NCBI GenBank assembly: GCA_050084515.1
Contig: CM114273.1
Coordinates: 27,652,001 to 27,716,000, forward strand
DNA length: 64,000 nt
From: Blasia pusilla
Lineage: Eukaryota > Marchantiophyta > Marchantiopsida > Blasiales
Direction: 5' to 3'
The translations under genes and the position numbers were made by a program. Shown piece by piece: positions 23,069-34,639 of this stretch (its first letter is position 1; every line of letters begins with the position of its first letter). The notes beneath the pieces were generated by a model that did no database searches, was not told the DNA's origin, and saw nothing but the letters and a program-made list of their open reading frames with translations.

Positions 23069-26000
23069 ATGGATGAAAATTTTCTGTCTGTTCGATTTCT
23101 TCTCCAAATTGGAACCATCTTTGTATCCAAAGATGTTAGGGTGGACGGTACGGAAGACATAATAGGTGAGACGGTCCAGCCAGTGACCTCAGACCGTAAA
23201 GTATGGAATCTCCTGCCTCTAGCAAATGGTCAATATAGAGTTTACGGCCTGCCCCTGAATTCGTTTGTTTCCCAAGTAGACGGTCTAGAATTTCCTAGTG
23301 CACCGAGCTCTACGTTTGCAACTCCAAGCTCTGCAGATCCGGCTTCGACTCCAACTTCACACGCTCGTATCAATGTTCTTCCTGAAGAGATTCAGGATGT
23401 TATCAACCTCAGTGGATCTGTCGGACACCTACCGGGCCCTCTGTCCGCCTACTCGTTCCTCTTGCGAGTATCAGGCAATAGTTTGCTTTCGTCTCTGGCC
23501 TTGAAAATGTTCAAGCACATTCTTGTCGACGAGCTACCGCCCACGTACGATGGTAATTGCATTTTTTAGTTGCCTCCACTTGCTGCTCCTGCTCAAAAGA
23601 AAGATGGAGGATGCTTGAAGGGTATGGATAGAAAGTCTGATTGTCATCGATGGTGCAGGCTTCAACGGACTAGTGCTTCAATTCCAGATGGTCCTTGGCT
23701 TGTCTCCCGCCGCCAATGCGTGGGAGCCTTGGAGTGTAGAATTCCAGCATGCCCGTATCTAGAGTGCAACGGGCAAGTCAATACGTTGCAATTCCCTCCC
23801 AAGAATGCAGAAACTCCATACGAGGTCGGTGCCACCATACCGTCGGGAGGCCATCGATGTCCTCATTGTCAGGCATCGCCCTTCTGCGTTGGAGCGTGTC
23901 CTGCATACATATTTTTCATTGTCCACGACTTGGGCTCCACGTCAGAGTACACAAGGCTGGCAGTTTATGTTGGCTCCCACACTCATCCTGTAACCGATGC
24001 AATTCAGAGACATATCAAGGAGGATGTGGCGAAGAAAGTAGCCGAGGTCTACAGAAACTCTCCGGGTTCAAAGCCCGGAGTGAACAAACTCACAACGGCA
24101 TCACAAATTTGTGAACAATTGCTTGGAATCCCTGGACAGGGCGAGATCACGGCGGTTGAGGAGAAACAACTATGGGAAAATCTCGCATTTCTCACTGATC
24201 CTGAATACTTCCGGAATTTTCTACGTCAAATACGAGTTCTGGATGGAAAGACGGCCGAAATGGATGCCATCGCCAGAATCAAGGCCAACTCCAGATTTCC
24301 ATTCATTCAGAGATGGAAGTTCATGGGCCAAGGAGGCGAGGGATCCAGGGCCTATGTCTTCAAAATGTCAACCACAGGTCCGTCGAGTGGCCTCGATCTT
24401 ATAGATCGAATGAGGGAAGGGGAAGATCTTTACGGGAGTTGGGTAAGCTTTGATATTTACTACTGAGTCTTTGAGCGGATGGTTGACGATGGTGCTCACG
24501 TTTATGACCATGTGGAGAAGGGACTCAAAACTATATTTGTGTGAAGTAAAGGCAGAAGACGTTGGCACTTCAAGATGTCTTTGGTTACTCTTATTGGAGG
24601 TGGTGAAGGAAAAAAAAGGCCACCTCCGGAAATTTATGGGTTCATGGCGGACAATGCACAACCTGGGTGGATTGCTATCCGGGAAGTGTTCTCGGGTGGA
24701 GAGGTTCAACCGGAGAGGGAAAGGTCGGATGCTTTCCATTGGCAACAGTCTGTGACCCGGTACACCAAATCTTGCATCAAGGAGAATAAGAGGACAGAGC
24801 ATGTCACTCTACTCCAACGCTGCAAGGACAACAAAACCTTGAAGCAGGCCATGGAATGCGAGGAAGAACTTCATGGGTGGTGGAGGAAGCATGCGATTGA
24901 GGGGAAGTACAAAGAGTTGTGCTCTTGGTTGAGTTGGTGGACTGTACGTATGAGACAATGGGGAAACTTCATGCGGCAGGTGACTTCACTATTTTGTCTT
25001 GTCAAGCTCACGCTGAGAATTGTTTGTAAAGTTGTAGCTCAAGTTGAGAAGCGTGGGAACTATAGGGATTTCAAACCGAAGAAACCAAGCAAGCTGTCGG
25101 ATGCGACGGGTTGCCCGAGTGTGCAACCCGACGGAAACCGACGGGTTGCATCCAGATTTTTGGTGCAACCCGAGTGTGCAACCCGAGTGTGCAACCCGTT
25201 GGGACCCAACGGGTCATGGAGTCGTTCATGGGATGCCTCGGCCTTGCAACCCGTCTGGTTCCGACGGGTTGCAGTAGGTGGGTTTAAGGTTACAACACGT
25301 CGGGACTCGACGGGTCGCATAGTCGTTCATGGGATGCCTCGGGCCTGCAACCCGTCTGGTTACCACAGGTCGCTTATTTCTTTGACTCCTAAGTTATTTT
25401 CGTTCCCTTTTAACATTGCCGTCGTTGTAGGGATTGAACGTTCATGAAAATGCCCTCTGCCCCAACACAATTGGAGCAGAAAGTGTTCATTCCTCTTGGA
25501 GGTCGTCACAAGCATGCCAACAAATTTCACTTGTGGAGGCATGCGAACAAGACCAGGCAAGAGCAGTGCTATAATTTGCAGCATCCCATATCTTCCTCAC
25601 AAAAGGCATAACAAAAGGAAAGGGGCCGTCGATCTACGAGCTCTATGTCAGGGCGGCTGTGAGATGTGGTGATGAAAAAATGTATGTGGAAGCCTTCAAC
25701 CGGTGCGTAGCTGGAACTCCACTCGAGCAAGACGTACACATTGGTGGGGATATTCATGGGCGGGTTTCAAGACGTCCCATACAGATGGTGGTAGAGCAGT
25801 CCGAGCGAGACTCGTGGAGACCAGATAAGTATCTTGACTTCAGGCAGGTGAAGAGGCAGGTGAAGAGGCAGCATCGAGGAACGAATCCGGTGATTGATTT
25901 GGATGAGGAAATTACCTCACCCAGGTATTTGGGAACCCCGGACCGCTCCCAAATCCGTGATGGAGTAACTTCTCCAAAATCAGTGAATGTTTTATTTCAA

Positions 26001-26719
26001 AAGCCCTCCGTTGCTGGAAGTTCCCAACATCCGGTCGGTGGGGTGGTTCAACAATATGGGATTCCGGTAATGGAGGTGGATTGCAACCTAAAACGGTGGC
26101 ATATATCTCGGAGCAACCCAGGACGTGGACCCACTTGCAAGGCAGGATCTGATGGCATTAGGAGAACATGCCGCACTTTCCTAAATAAGAACTGTACAAG
26201 GACTGGACGACCACTGCCTGGGTTTTGGGGACTCAAAACCTTTGATCATTTCACGAGGACCAGGGATCAATTGAAGTACTTCTTTTGCCCAAATGAATCT
26301 TGCGCTTTCCGGAAGTCTTATCCGGTTGCCATTGGAGCTCCGGGGAATACCCCCACGATTTGGCCCATCGCCGCAGGTACGAACTGCACTCAAGACGAAG
26401 TGGACAATCTTACAAGTGCCGGTTTCAGACTCGTAGATGGGGAAGTTCGAGCATGTTCGATTATGAGAGACCTTTGCATTTCAGTATTCAACCCAAGATT
26501 GATGTCAACATGTACCCGGAGAAGGTGGATGATCTCAATCCATTATTTCTATTTGAGTCTAGAAATGGGGTGAAGAGAAACAGAATGTGTAGGCCAACGG
26601 TGGAGAGAGCAAAGCTTAATTGCATCAGCTCGGGAGGCAAAATGGAGATCATCGCCATGAAAGATGTCTTGAGTGGCAATGGAATAGGAAGGATGTATTG
26701 GGTCAGAACAACATTGTAA
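23069..26719 (+). pseudogene. MULE-like transposase with WRKY/GCM1-type zinc finger
   Basis: The frame opens at ATG 23,069 and runs, with one TAG at 23,567-23,569, to about 24,444. It then splices (GT at about 24,442, AG before 24,574) into MSLVTLIGG. A Cys/His cluster follows the GCM1 pattern: CVGALECRIPACPYLEC, then HRCPHCQASPFCVGACP, then GSHTHP (about 23,709-23,990). The DDE region shows GFMADNAQPGWIAI (about 24,640) and FHWQQSVTRY (about 24,737), then beyond a hairpin-filled intron ALCPNTIGAESVH (about 25,450), the expected place of the third acidic residue. A C-terminal Cys-rich part (26,160-26,420) is not recognised. Frameshifts occur near 25,500 and 26,430. WRKY-GCM1 fingers in Mutator-like transposases are established; the identity of the first catalytic Asp is uncertain. 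Confidence 0.65.
25088..25375. repeat. Hairpin array inside transposase intron, about 5-6 units
   Basis: Palindromic units near 25,088, 25,118, 25,190, 25,245, 25,300 and 25,345. Two spacers share GTCGTTCATGGGATGCCTCG, showing duplication of unit plus spacer. The array sits between the FHWQQSV exon and the AESVH exon. Confidence 0.85.
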
Positions 26720-27124
26720 ATTCAAGTGTCACAGGGTGTATGTGGTGCACATCTGTTGCTTTCCCACATGTTCATGTGATGACTTTGTCCAAAGAGAGAC
26801 AAGTGGCGAAGGTATTTCCCTTGTAAGCACATGTACTATGTGTTCTTTGGTAGTTTTAAGAGAGTCGGAGGTAGGAGTAGGAATCCACCAACCAATTCTG
26901 TCCCTCAAAGAAGTGCAAAGTATTTTAAACAAACCACTTTGAGGATGCAAAATGAGGTTTTAGATTGTACTTTTATTTTTCCTGAACCTTCACTTTGAGC
27001 GTGAACTCTATTCAGCCCGGGGCAAATGATAGATTTTTTCCTGACCTTGGAAGGAAAAAGTGATTGGTTCCACACTTATGATTCCACTGATTTTTCAGTT
27101 TTCTACATACAGTGCAATTTGCAA

Positions 27125-27150
27125 CTCGTTGGACTCAGAGGGGTTGCCAA
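27125..27150. repeat. Isolated degenerate hairpin repeat
   Basis: GCAACTCGTTGGACTCAG with a partly matching right arm, about 190 bp from the right end of the transposon. The rest of 26,720-27,335 is non-coding and ends in the purine/pyrimidine-rich terminal repeat. Confidence 0.6.
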
Positions 27151-27335
27151 AATATGGAAGAGGAAAAAAAAATTGTGGGACTGCTTAACATATGAACAAA
27201 AAAGTGCAAAAAATTTCAAAAAAAAAATTTCTTCTCTTCAACCCAACGGAAACTCTCTTAAAAAAAAGTATCTATTTCGGTTGAAGGTAGTTTCCTCTCT
27301 CCTCTCTCCTCTCTTCCTCTCCTCTTACCGCACCT

Positions 27336-27344
27336 TGCTCCAAT
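27336..27344. repeat. Target-site duplication, right copy (TGCTCCAAT)
   Basis: It differs from the left copy only at the last base (C to T). It is followed directly by GGCCCAAC, the continuation of the B1 LTR. Confidence 0.8.
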
Positions 27345-28073
27345 GGCCCAACAAGATAAAGATGGCTTAGGAAAGCCATCTTCCTCTCTTAAATAGGGTT
27401 GGGAAGAGCCAAAAGGCTCTTCCCCTTAAAATAGCCCTTCCCTTGGTAACCTGCGCGCACAGGTTACCAGGGGCGGGTGACCTGGTCAACAAGTCATCCG
27501 GTTGTAAAAGACCTCAACATGAAAGTTGTCAGAAACGACGTTCCCCACACAATGGACCTATCCTCAACCTCATCCGACACCGTGGGACAAAGTTTCACTC
27601 AAGATAGTCCGCTGGCTCCTACGCCTTATCCACGATAGATCTCGGCCTATCGGCTACTCAAATGTGAAGAATGTCGTGCGCATACATATCGCTACACAAC
27701 ATACATCGCTCGTCACATCTACACCACACAACAGCGATCTTCCCCACACATGGGTCGATCCACACATGTACAAAAATCAACTCATACATATACATGGAGA
27801 TCACAGAACCGCCCCCCTAGCTGGCAGTTGGATCCCCCCAACTCCAGATAGAAAATATCACATCTCCCTGACATGACCTACTACTCTATACACATCTCGG
27901 ACACATCCATCGTCCCGTGGGAACCACATCAAGAGGGGGGGTCAGACATGACATATGCCACCCTCGAGAACAACCATCCCATACCAACATGGTGGCTGCA
28001 CCCCTCGCAGATCCGCACAACATACACCTCAAGCCTGCAGGTACCACTTCCAAGCTCGGATCCACCGTCCCAT

Positions 28074-30879
28074 CTACATGAGGACTCCGGTCGGTAATAC
28101 CTCGCGCACACGTAGGATCGTGCGCCCTACAGTGACATTTAGCGTCGTGGGTGCCGCATGTTGTAAATACACGTAATCTCCAGGATGAAACCTCCTAATC
28201 CCTGGACGATAACCTCCTCCACGAATGGTCACGTACCTCAATGTATCTCTATGCTTGGCAATAGCTAAGTTCTCAAAGGCCATAGGCATAACTCTACGAA
28301 AAGCTTCTGCCCTCTGAGAACATGCTTGTACCCACACATCTGGATCATCAAGATCTAACACCTCCGCCATGTCACGTCGAATTTGGCTCTCTCCCAAAGA
28401 GCAAAAAGTACGATGAAAATGACGCCAAGGATGCCTGCCGACTAAAGCGATAATCCATAGCCAACCATGGCAAGTGTAGGTCCCACTCCCTCAACTGTCC
28501 CCGCTGCAAGCCATACTTGCGCAATCCTCTCTTCACCGTCTGTACCACTCTCTCCGCCAACCCATCCGCCTCAGGATGATCTCTGGACGTGGTGCAGTGA
28601 TCTATCAGCGCCTGATCATACAAGGCCTGAAACTCTCCCCTGAACTTGGTACCCTGGTCAGTCAACACCTCCGCCGGTGCACCAAAGTGACTAAGCACAC
28701 GATCTAGAAACGCATAAGTTGTTCCCTCGCTCGCCTTGTCTGGTAGTTCCACCAACTCTATCCACTTGGAGAAATGCTCCACCATGACCAACACGTACCT
28801 ATGATGACGCCCTGTCAATGGCAAAGGTCCCGCAAAGTCTAAACTCCAATGATAACCTAAACCCATAATCGAAAAAGGATGTAACTGCGGAGTGGGAGCA
28901 TTGAAGGATGCTCGCACTCTGTCAAATACCATACATCTGGCCACAAACTGCTGTATCCCAGTATGCATGCCGCGCCATCAATATTGAACCGGGAGTAAGC
29001 TGTAAGTACGCTTTACTCCGAAATGTCCCAACTCCTCATGGGCATGTCGCACTACACGTGCTCGCTGGGAAGGATGAGGTACCACTCGTATCCTACCATC
29101 TCCCCATACCCGCAAAATGTGAGTCCCCTCCCACCTGAACCTCTTGGCTCTCTGTAGGATCCGATCCCGCTCCCTAGTACTCACTGTACTCGCAATGACG
29201 CCAGTGCGCAAGAACTCCACAACCTCCACGTCGTCATGGATATCACGACCACCTGTCGCCTCCTCACCAACCTCCGGATCCAAAGACTCATCATCCAACC
29301 CCACCACTCAAGTCATCACCTGTGGGTGACGTGCCATAGTCAACGAACAAAGATAGGTAGATGCATGCCAACCGGGCACCATCTCCTCATCACTCTCTCC
29401 GTGCCATCGAGCTCCCGTGACGTCTCTCTGACTCGGACATGGGTTACGACTCAACCCATCCGCATCTTGGTTCAGCCGACCTGGCCTATGAACCACCTCG
29501 AACTCATACTCCTGTAGTAATAGAGCCCACCTGGCAAGCTTTCCCGTAAGCTTGTCGAACTCCATCAACCACCTCAACGGCTGATGATCAGTGATAAGTG
29601 TGAAAGGGTTGCCGAATAAATAGCACCTAAAATGTGCCACGGCCCACACTGCAGCCAAGCACTCTCCCTCGTAGGAGTCATACTTCGCCTCTGCAATGTT
29701 GTTCGATCGGCTCGCGTAAGCCACAATGAACTCCCTCTCCTCGTCATCCCTCTGAGTAAGCACTGCTCCTAGACCCAACATGCTCCAATCCGTATGTAAC
29801 TGGAATGGGCGACCCCTAACCGGTCTCTCTAAAATGGGTGAGGATGTCAACCTGTCCTTGAGCTCCTGAAATGCTCGCTCCTGATCATCTCCCCACCACC
29901 AAACCTGATCAAGTCTCGTCAACAAGGTCAAAGACTTTGCGAGCGCACTAAAACCCTTGACATACCGTCGATAGAAGTTTGCCAGTCCAAGAAATGCTCG
30001 GACTCGACTCACATCTGTAGGGCGTGGAATCTGCGCAATAGCCTCTACCTTCGTCTGTTGAACGCCTAACCCACTCGGATATATGGTGTGTCCCAAGTAC
30101 TCAATCTGCTCATGAAAGAATCTGCACTTGCCTAGATGTAACTTCAGTCCATGTAACTACAATCGCCAAAACACCTCCTCCAAGTGTCGCTCATGCTCCT
30201 CAACCGTGGAACTGAAGATAAGGATATCATATATGTAACATCATACAAAATCCAAGCTAGCCAGAATCCTATCCATCACTCTCTAAAACTCTGTAGGCGC
30301 GTTCTTCAACCCAAATGGTAAGAACCGCCACTGATACAAGCAATCTCTCTTGAATCGATCTATCCCCCAGAATGTTGTCTTCTCCCTGTCCTCCAACCTG
30401 ATAGGAAGCTGATGATAGCCAACACGGAGATCTAAAGTACTGAAGATCTTTGCATGCCCTACCGCATCAAAGATCTCCTTAGGAGTAGGCATGGCGTACC
30501 GATCTGACCTCGTCTGTCGGTTGATAGGACGGTAATCTCCACACATCCGCCTATCCGTCCAATTGCCATACATATCCTTCTTTTCCGGCATGACTGTGGC
30601 AGATGCATACTCCCCATGTCATAACTCCACAAGTCCTGCCTCCAACAAGTCCTGACTCCTGCTCTGAATCAAGGCTCGCTCCATATCAGAATACCTGTAG
30701 GGTCGACGAAAGATCGGCGTATCACTAGCCAACTCAATCCGTATCTCGGGACCCTTCAGCGTAACCAAGTCTCTCATAATGAAGGCAAAACAACTGACAT
30801 GCCCTCTCAGAAACCTATGAACTCGCCGTCGCTCTCCTCCTATCAACTTGAGACCTATTACACACTCCCAAGTCTCCAT
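28074..30879 (-). pseudogene. B1 reverse transcriptase, RNase H and integrase
   Basis: Minus-strand order: RT start (30,879, IRIELASDTPIFRRPYRYS), RT core CGDYRPINRQTRSDRYAMP, then the active site, which reads CYIYDILIFS at 30,226-30,237 where YIDD is expected, so one catalytic Asp is lost. RNase H follows (about 29,900-29,500, FQLHTDWSMLGLGAVL and ITDHQPLRWL). Integrase has an N-terminal zinc site (HAHEELGHF, with the last Cys replaced by Phe in RCMVFDR) and a complete D,D-35-E core: WSLDFAGPLP, VLTDQGTKFRGEF, HPEADGLAERVVQ. A C-terminal GGGYRPGIRRFHPGDYVYLQ block ends near 28,100. Stops lie before the YIYD motif, between RNase H and integrase, and at 28,980. The RT is therefore dead. Confidence 0.88.
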
Positions 30880-30921
30880 CGTGACCTCACTCGGAGAGGA
30901 CGCAACCTCCGACTTTGGTTG

Positions 30922-31690
30922 CTATGTAGCAACCCTAGCCACCTCCGCAAGAGCCACTCCACTCTGACCTCCTACACCATGCTCTACATCCAAAAAATGA
31001 ACATGTGCTACTCTAGCCGCCTTCGCACTCTCTGCTCGAACGACGTCCCAGGAAGTCCATGGGTGCCTATCTCTCCTCGTCTCACCCCCAGCCAATGCCT
31101 GTACAAACCCTGTAGGCAATGGTCCAACTCGTGGACGTGACGGCATGGATGATACTCGCATCCGTCTCTGCTCAGCCATACCTAGGCTGACTATCCATGT
31201 GAGACAGTCATCCCATGCCTTTCGTCAGACTCTCACATATCTGACTCTCCTGCAAGTGTCGTAATACTCTCAGCATCTCCCAAAACATCCCTGACCTCGG
31301 ATCCTGCAATCCAAATCCTCGGCCAGTTGAGGAATGACCCTAACATGGCCATCTAGCAATCACCAAATGAATGGTGCCAACTCTATCCAGATCCTGCACC
31401 CCCACCAAAGAGATGTCGGCGGGTAGCATATACTGGTATCCCCGTACTGGAGATACTGACAACAACTCAGGATACCTCTGGACCAATGTCGCCACGTGAC
31501 GTAATGATACTCGCCGTGCGGTCTCATCTCTCTCCACATAAAGGTACTGATGCACCCTTATGCCCACCCATAATAGTGCAGCCAATCCGGTGCTAATCCC
31601 TCCGAAGAGATCTAACACCCTAACACCCTCCTGTGGGCACTGCCACACAATAGGTGTGGTATCTAGTGGGATCATCGTCTCCACTCCAAG
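30922..31690 (-). pseudogene. B1 cytosine-C5 DNA methyltransferase domain (DNMT3-like), internally deleted
   Basis: C5 methyltransferases transfer a methyl group from S-adenosylmethionine to cytosine in DNA. Motif I reads VRVLDLFGGISTGLAALL (about 31,620-31,567). The YLYVERDE block matches the motif II acidic residue. DLDRVGTIHLVIARWPC carries the motif IV Pro-Cys with the catalytic Cys at 31,343-31,345, followed at once by TAG at 31,340-31,342 where Gln is expected. After FWEMLRVLRHL the sequence jumps to CLTWIVSLG, which in C2 lies just after motif X, so motifs VI-IX are deleted. The domain lies between protease and RT. The GISTGL and acidic-residue spacing fit DNMT3/DRM-type or phage enzymes better than DNMT1. 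No ADD, PWWP or UBA domain is seen. Confidence 0.8.
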
Positions 31691-31711
31691 AGCCCGATTG
31701 TCACGTGACTC

Positions 31712-32726
31712 TCATGGCTGTGGGATAAAAACATGACTCCACGCCTGCCTCACGAGGTCGTCGGCACTCCTCTGTAGCTTCCGAGTCATACCCCACAATG
31801 GTGAAGAGGCCTCACCAACATGGGAAGCAAAACCCGCCATGGCGTGTCTCTCCGTGGGACTATCTGCTATTGGGACATCCTCCGCATGTGCGTTCCCCTC
31901 CAACAACTCTCCTGGCCAGCTAACACTATGTGTGAAAGCTGCCAACGTGGTCACAGACTCGCCTCATGATCGACCACCTCGTCCCGCAAACTACAAGGGT
32001 AACTGACTCATCCGGCCGTCACCTGACCGCCATCCTGGCCGATAAGCAACGGTCTCCTCCCAGAAGTCAAGGATGAATCCTAGGGGATATAACACTGTAC
32101 TCCCCACCAACACATCGTACGACTCAGCTGGTGTCGTAATCGCACATGTGCGCACGATAGCACTATCCCTCGCATGCTCAGGCTCGACTCTGACAACAAT
32201 CTCCTATTGAGTCATGTGTGGGTGATACGCCCCCTATCGAGGTCTGTATCTAGAAGGGACAAGGCTCAATGTCGGCCTTCTGTAACCCCAACGCTAAACA
32301 CGCCGTCTTCCCTAACATCAAGGGTTGCGCTACTGAATCAAGTAGGATGCGATGCGGGTGGTATACTGTCCCCGTCAAACTAACCAAGCGAAATACTCCA
32401 GCTCGGTTATCCAGTAACACTACTCCAGGTGTCACCATTGCTCGCTCTTTGGCCGGTCGAGCTAGCGTATCTACCAACTTTGCCGCCGTCGCATGCCATG
32501 ACTCTGTGGGGAACGTCCCAAGCACCGGCTCTGAGGGCAAGTCCACCACCTCCTCAACTACCTCTGAACAAGAAGCAGTCATCTCTCCATGCTCACACAA
32601 CGTGGCGGCCAACCGGAACACCTCATCTGGTCCAACTCCCAACGTCGCCAACTCTATGGCGGAAAATAGCGGAGTTTGACTCACTTTGGTGGCCACCTCC
32701 AACACTATGGTCGACACTGACTCCAC
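31712..32726 (-). pseudogene. B1 aspartic protease region
   Basis: A retropepsin-like segment: HRILLDSVAQPLMLGK (about 32,370-32,320) carries the active-site Asp, with Val in place of Gly in the DSGA motif. Downstream, after a TAG, the block SYDVLVG and the Trp-rich YRPGWRSGDGRMSQLP (about 32,130-31,990) match the C2 copy at 63,790-64,000. A further linker (31,954-31,712) leads into the methyltransferase. The N-terminal part (32,726-32,400) is rich in Val, Glu and Ala and probably belongs to the gag-PR linker. Confidence 0.7.
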
Positions 32727-33341
32727 TCAAGCTGGCATAGGAGTTGTCACTCCAACTCCTCGTGATGTCGATGTAGGTGCTTGAATTGTAGGCACCGCTG
32801 GTCGTCGAGGCACCATCGATGGTGTGTGTAGTGCCTCCGACAATGTGAACAACTGTGGAACCCTTGCCTGCCGCCCATCGGTCCCCTCTGGTGGGTCAAT
32901 CTCAACTCCACCTCTCGATGGCTCGGTGCCTCTCGAAGCACCCGAGTCACCACTGCAGCTGCCTCAACCTGGGCTGCACTACACATAAATCCCATACTGG
33001 CGAGATCCTCACCCGAGTCAGGGTAAGAGGTAGAAGCTGGAGTCACACTAGCTGCTCGCAGCTCCGTGCCTTCCCTAAGCTGCATCATCGTCATGGCAGC
33101 AATCCTCTGCTCCAACTGATCGATGCGTGAGAGAAGTGTCGGCTCTAGTGCTCCTGCTCCATCTCCTCTGGCTAGTGGTAGTCCTCTACCACCACGTTCA
33201 GGAAGAACTCCCCGACCTCCTCCAAGACGACCGCCCCCAGGCCCTTGGCCTACCTCTGGACGAGCCCCTCAGCGAAGGTCAAAACCTAGTGTGACCATAT
33301 CTATGGCAATGGTCATACTGGTGCTGTGGTGGGGCCATCCT

Positions 33342-34330
33342 CTATGGCTCCTGAGCAATCGGAGGCGCTGGTGGTCCTCTCCCATGCTGTGGGCAATCTC
33401 TTTGCCTATGGGCCCCTTCACACGTCCAACAAGACCACAAAGGTCCCTGCTGGGCAACATATGTAGGTGCGGGTCGTTGCCTCATAGGCTCACGGTACCC
33501 CCCCTGCTCTCTAGGCACACTGGCCCGCTCCCGTGGTACTCGTGCTCGATGTGGCACCTCTGGGGTCACCGTCGCTCGTGGATCCGTCGACTCTCGAGAA
33601 AATCCAGCGGTCACTACCTGCTCCTCACTCATGTTGAGCTCAATACGCTCAGAGAACTCAAAGACCACCTTCAATGTGGGCTTCGCTGTGTGAATTAGCA
33701 CCGCATCTCGGACTCTCCTCCGTATTTCTCGGTCCAGAACCCCGTACCAATACTGGACTGACTGCGCCTCAGTCACTCCAAACGTAGCAATGATCAGCCT
33801 CCTCATCCGTGTGAATGCCTCTCTCAGACTCTCACCCGATCGTCACTGAAAATCCTGTAGACTCTTCAGCTTGTCGATGCATACGCCCTGGTAGCTCTTC
33901 CCCAACTGTCAGAAGAGCTCCACAGTGGGGCTGAAGCTGGGTGGCCCTCTACCATCAGAGGTCTCTGCCACATCGCCTGTCTCACTTCCCTCCTCTCCAT
34001 CTAGTCTCCGGGCTGATGGTGTGGGTCTCTCTCCTCTCACAATCCCATCATATGCCTCGTGACCACTAGTGGACACATAACCTGGAGCCCAATACATCCT
34101 CTAGGCATCGATCTCTACTGAATATAGTGATCGAAACTCCATGTAGTCATCCATCGCAGGACCCTCCAAGTGTTGGAACAACCCCTTCCATGCCATGAAA
34201 GGGTTGAACCGTGTCGGGGTCCGTATCTCCTAGAAGTCGCACCATGTGTCGAACTTCTGGATAAAATCATCTAAGTCGATGGTGCTCACTGCACCCAAGA
34301 AACGACGCATGCCCCGATGGCCCATGTCGT
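33342..34330 (-). pseudogene. B1 gag with CCHC-type zinc knuckle
   Basis: In minus orientation FIQKFDTW and PFMAWKGLFQHLEG are typical of the gypsy capsid. After stops near 34,230 and 34,100 follow FGVTEAQSVQYWYGVLDREI and a basic stretch. The knuckle CWTCEGAHRQRDC (CX2CX3HX4C) lies near 33,433-33,390. Several stops (two TAG) interrupt it. Between 33,340 and 32,750 a degenerate linker follows without a clear domain. Confidence 0.75.
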
Positions 34331-34639
34331 CCATTTCCTGCCAAGTACTACTGTCTTTGTCTGTGATCTTGTCACCAGACCCAATGTCCAGTGATGACGA
34401 TCCAGTCACGGATGAATGTCAAGGGAGCTCCTCACTGGTAATCCCTCAGTATCTCACTCCACTCCGTGTCACACCACTACTACTGCTTGCACTACCCCGT
34501 TCTTCCGAACCCTGGAAGAACGCCGTGATGACAAACCCTGTCTCACCCGCTCAAGCGCTCAAACTCACTGAGAGTCTCCCACACGCCTCACTAGCTCACC
34601 TATGCTAACATCAATCCCGTGATGATATACCCGGCCTCA

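Larger units (their letters stand above)
14922..27335. mobile_element. 12.4-kb MULE-like DNA transposon with transposase and ParB/N6-MTase genes
   Basis: The element is bounded by a 9-bp target duplication (TGCTCCAAC/TGCTCCAAT), the length usual for Mutator-like elements. Its ends are purine-rich inverted repeats of low perfection: left TAAGAGAGGAGAGGAAGAGA, right complement TAAGAGGAGAGGAAGAGAGG. Inside are two divergent genes from a shared upstream region at about 21.8-23.07 kb: a WRKY/GCM1-finger transposase on the plus strand and a ParB-like plus DNA methyltransferase protein on the minus strand. Introns and promoter region contain hairpin arrays. Both genes carry a few stops, so this copy is non-functional but fairly recent. 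Confidence 0.8.
14628..27668 (-). repeat. 3' LTR of B1, split by the nested DNA transposon
   Basis: The two halves are 14,628-14,921 and about 27,345-27,668. Joined, they match the 5' LTR at about 36,157-36,633, including the blocks around CACACCCGGCCTAAAACTCC and ATAGATCTCGGCCTATCGG. The edge at 14,628 reads TGTCGTGCGC. A block of about 150 bp at this outer edge is repeated immediately inside the element (27,672-27,815). Confidence 0.75.

Noticed and set aside
23069-26719. Assignment of the transposase to the KDZ (Kyakuja-Dileera-Zisupton) group
   Set aside because: The GCM1-type finger, the AESVH block and the 9-bp target duplication fit Mutator-like elements better; the KDZ-specific cysteine clusters were not seen.
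30226-30237. Functional B1 reverse transcriptase
   Set aside because: The YxDD motif reads YIYD and stops lie on both sides.
32269-33698. Long plus-strand open frames at 32.3-33.7 kb
   Set aside because: They are shadows opposite the minus-strand gag and protease of B1 and show no motifs.
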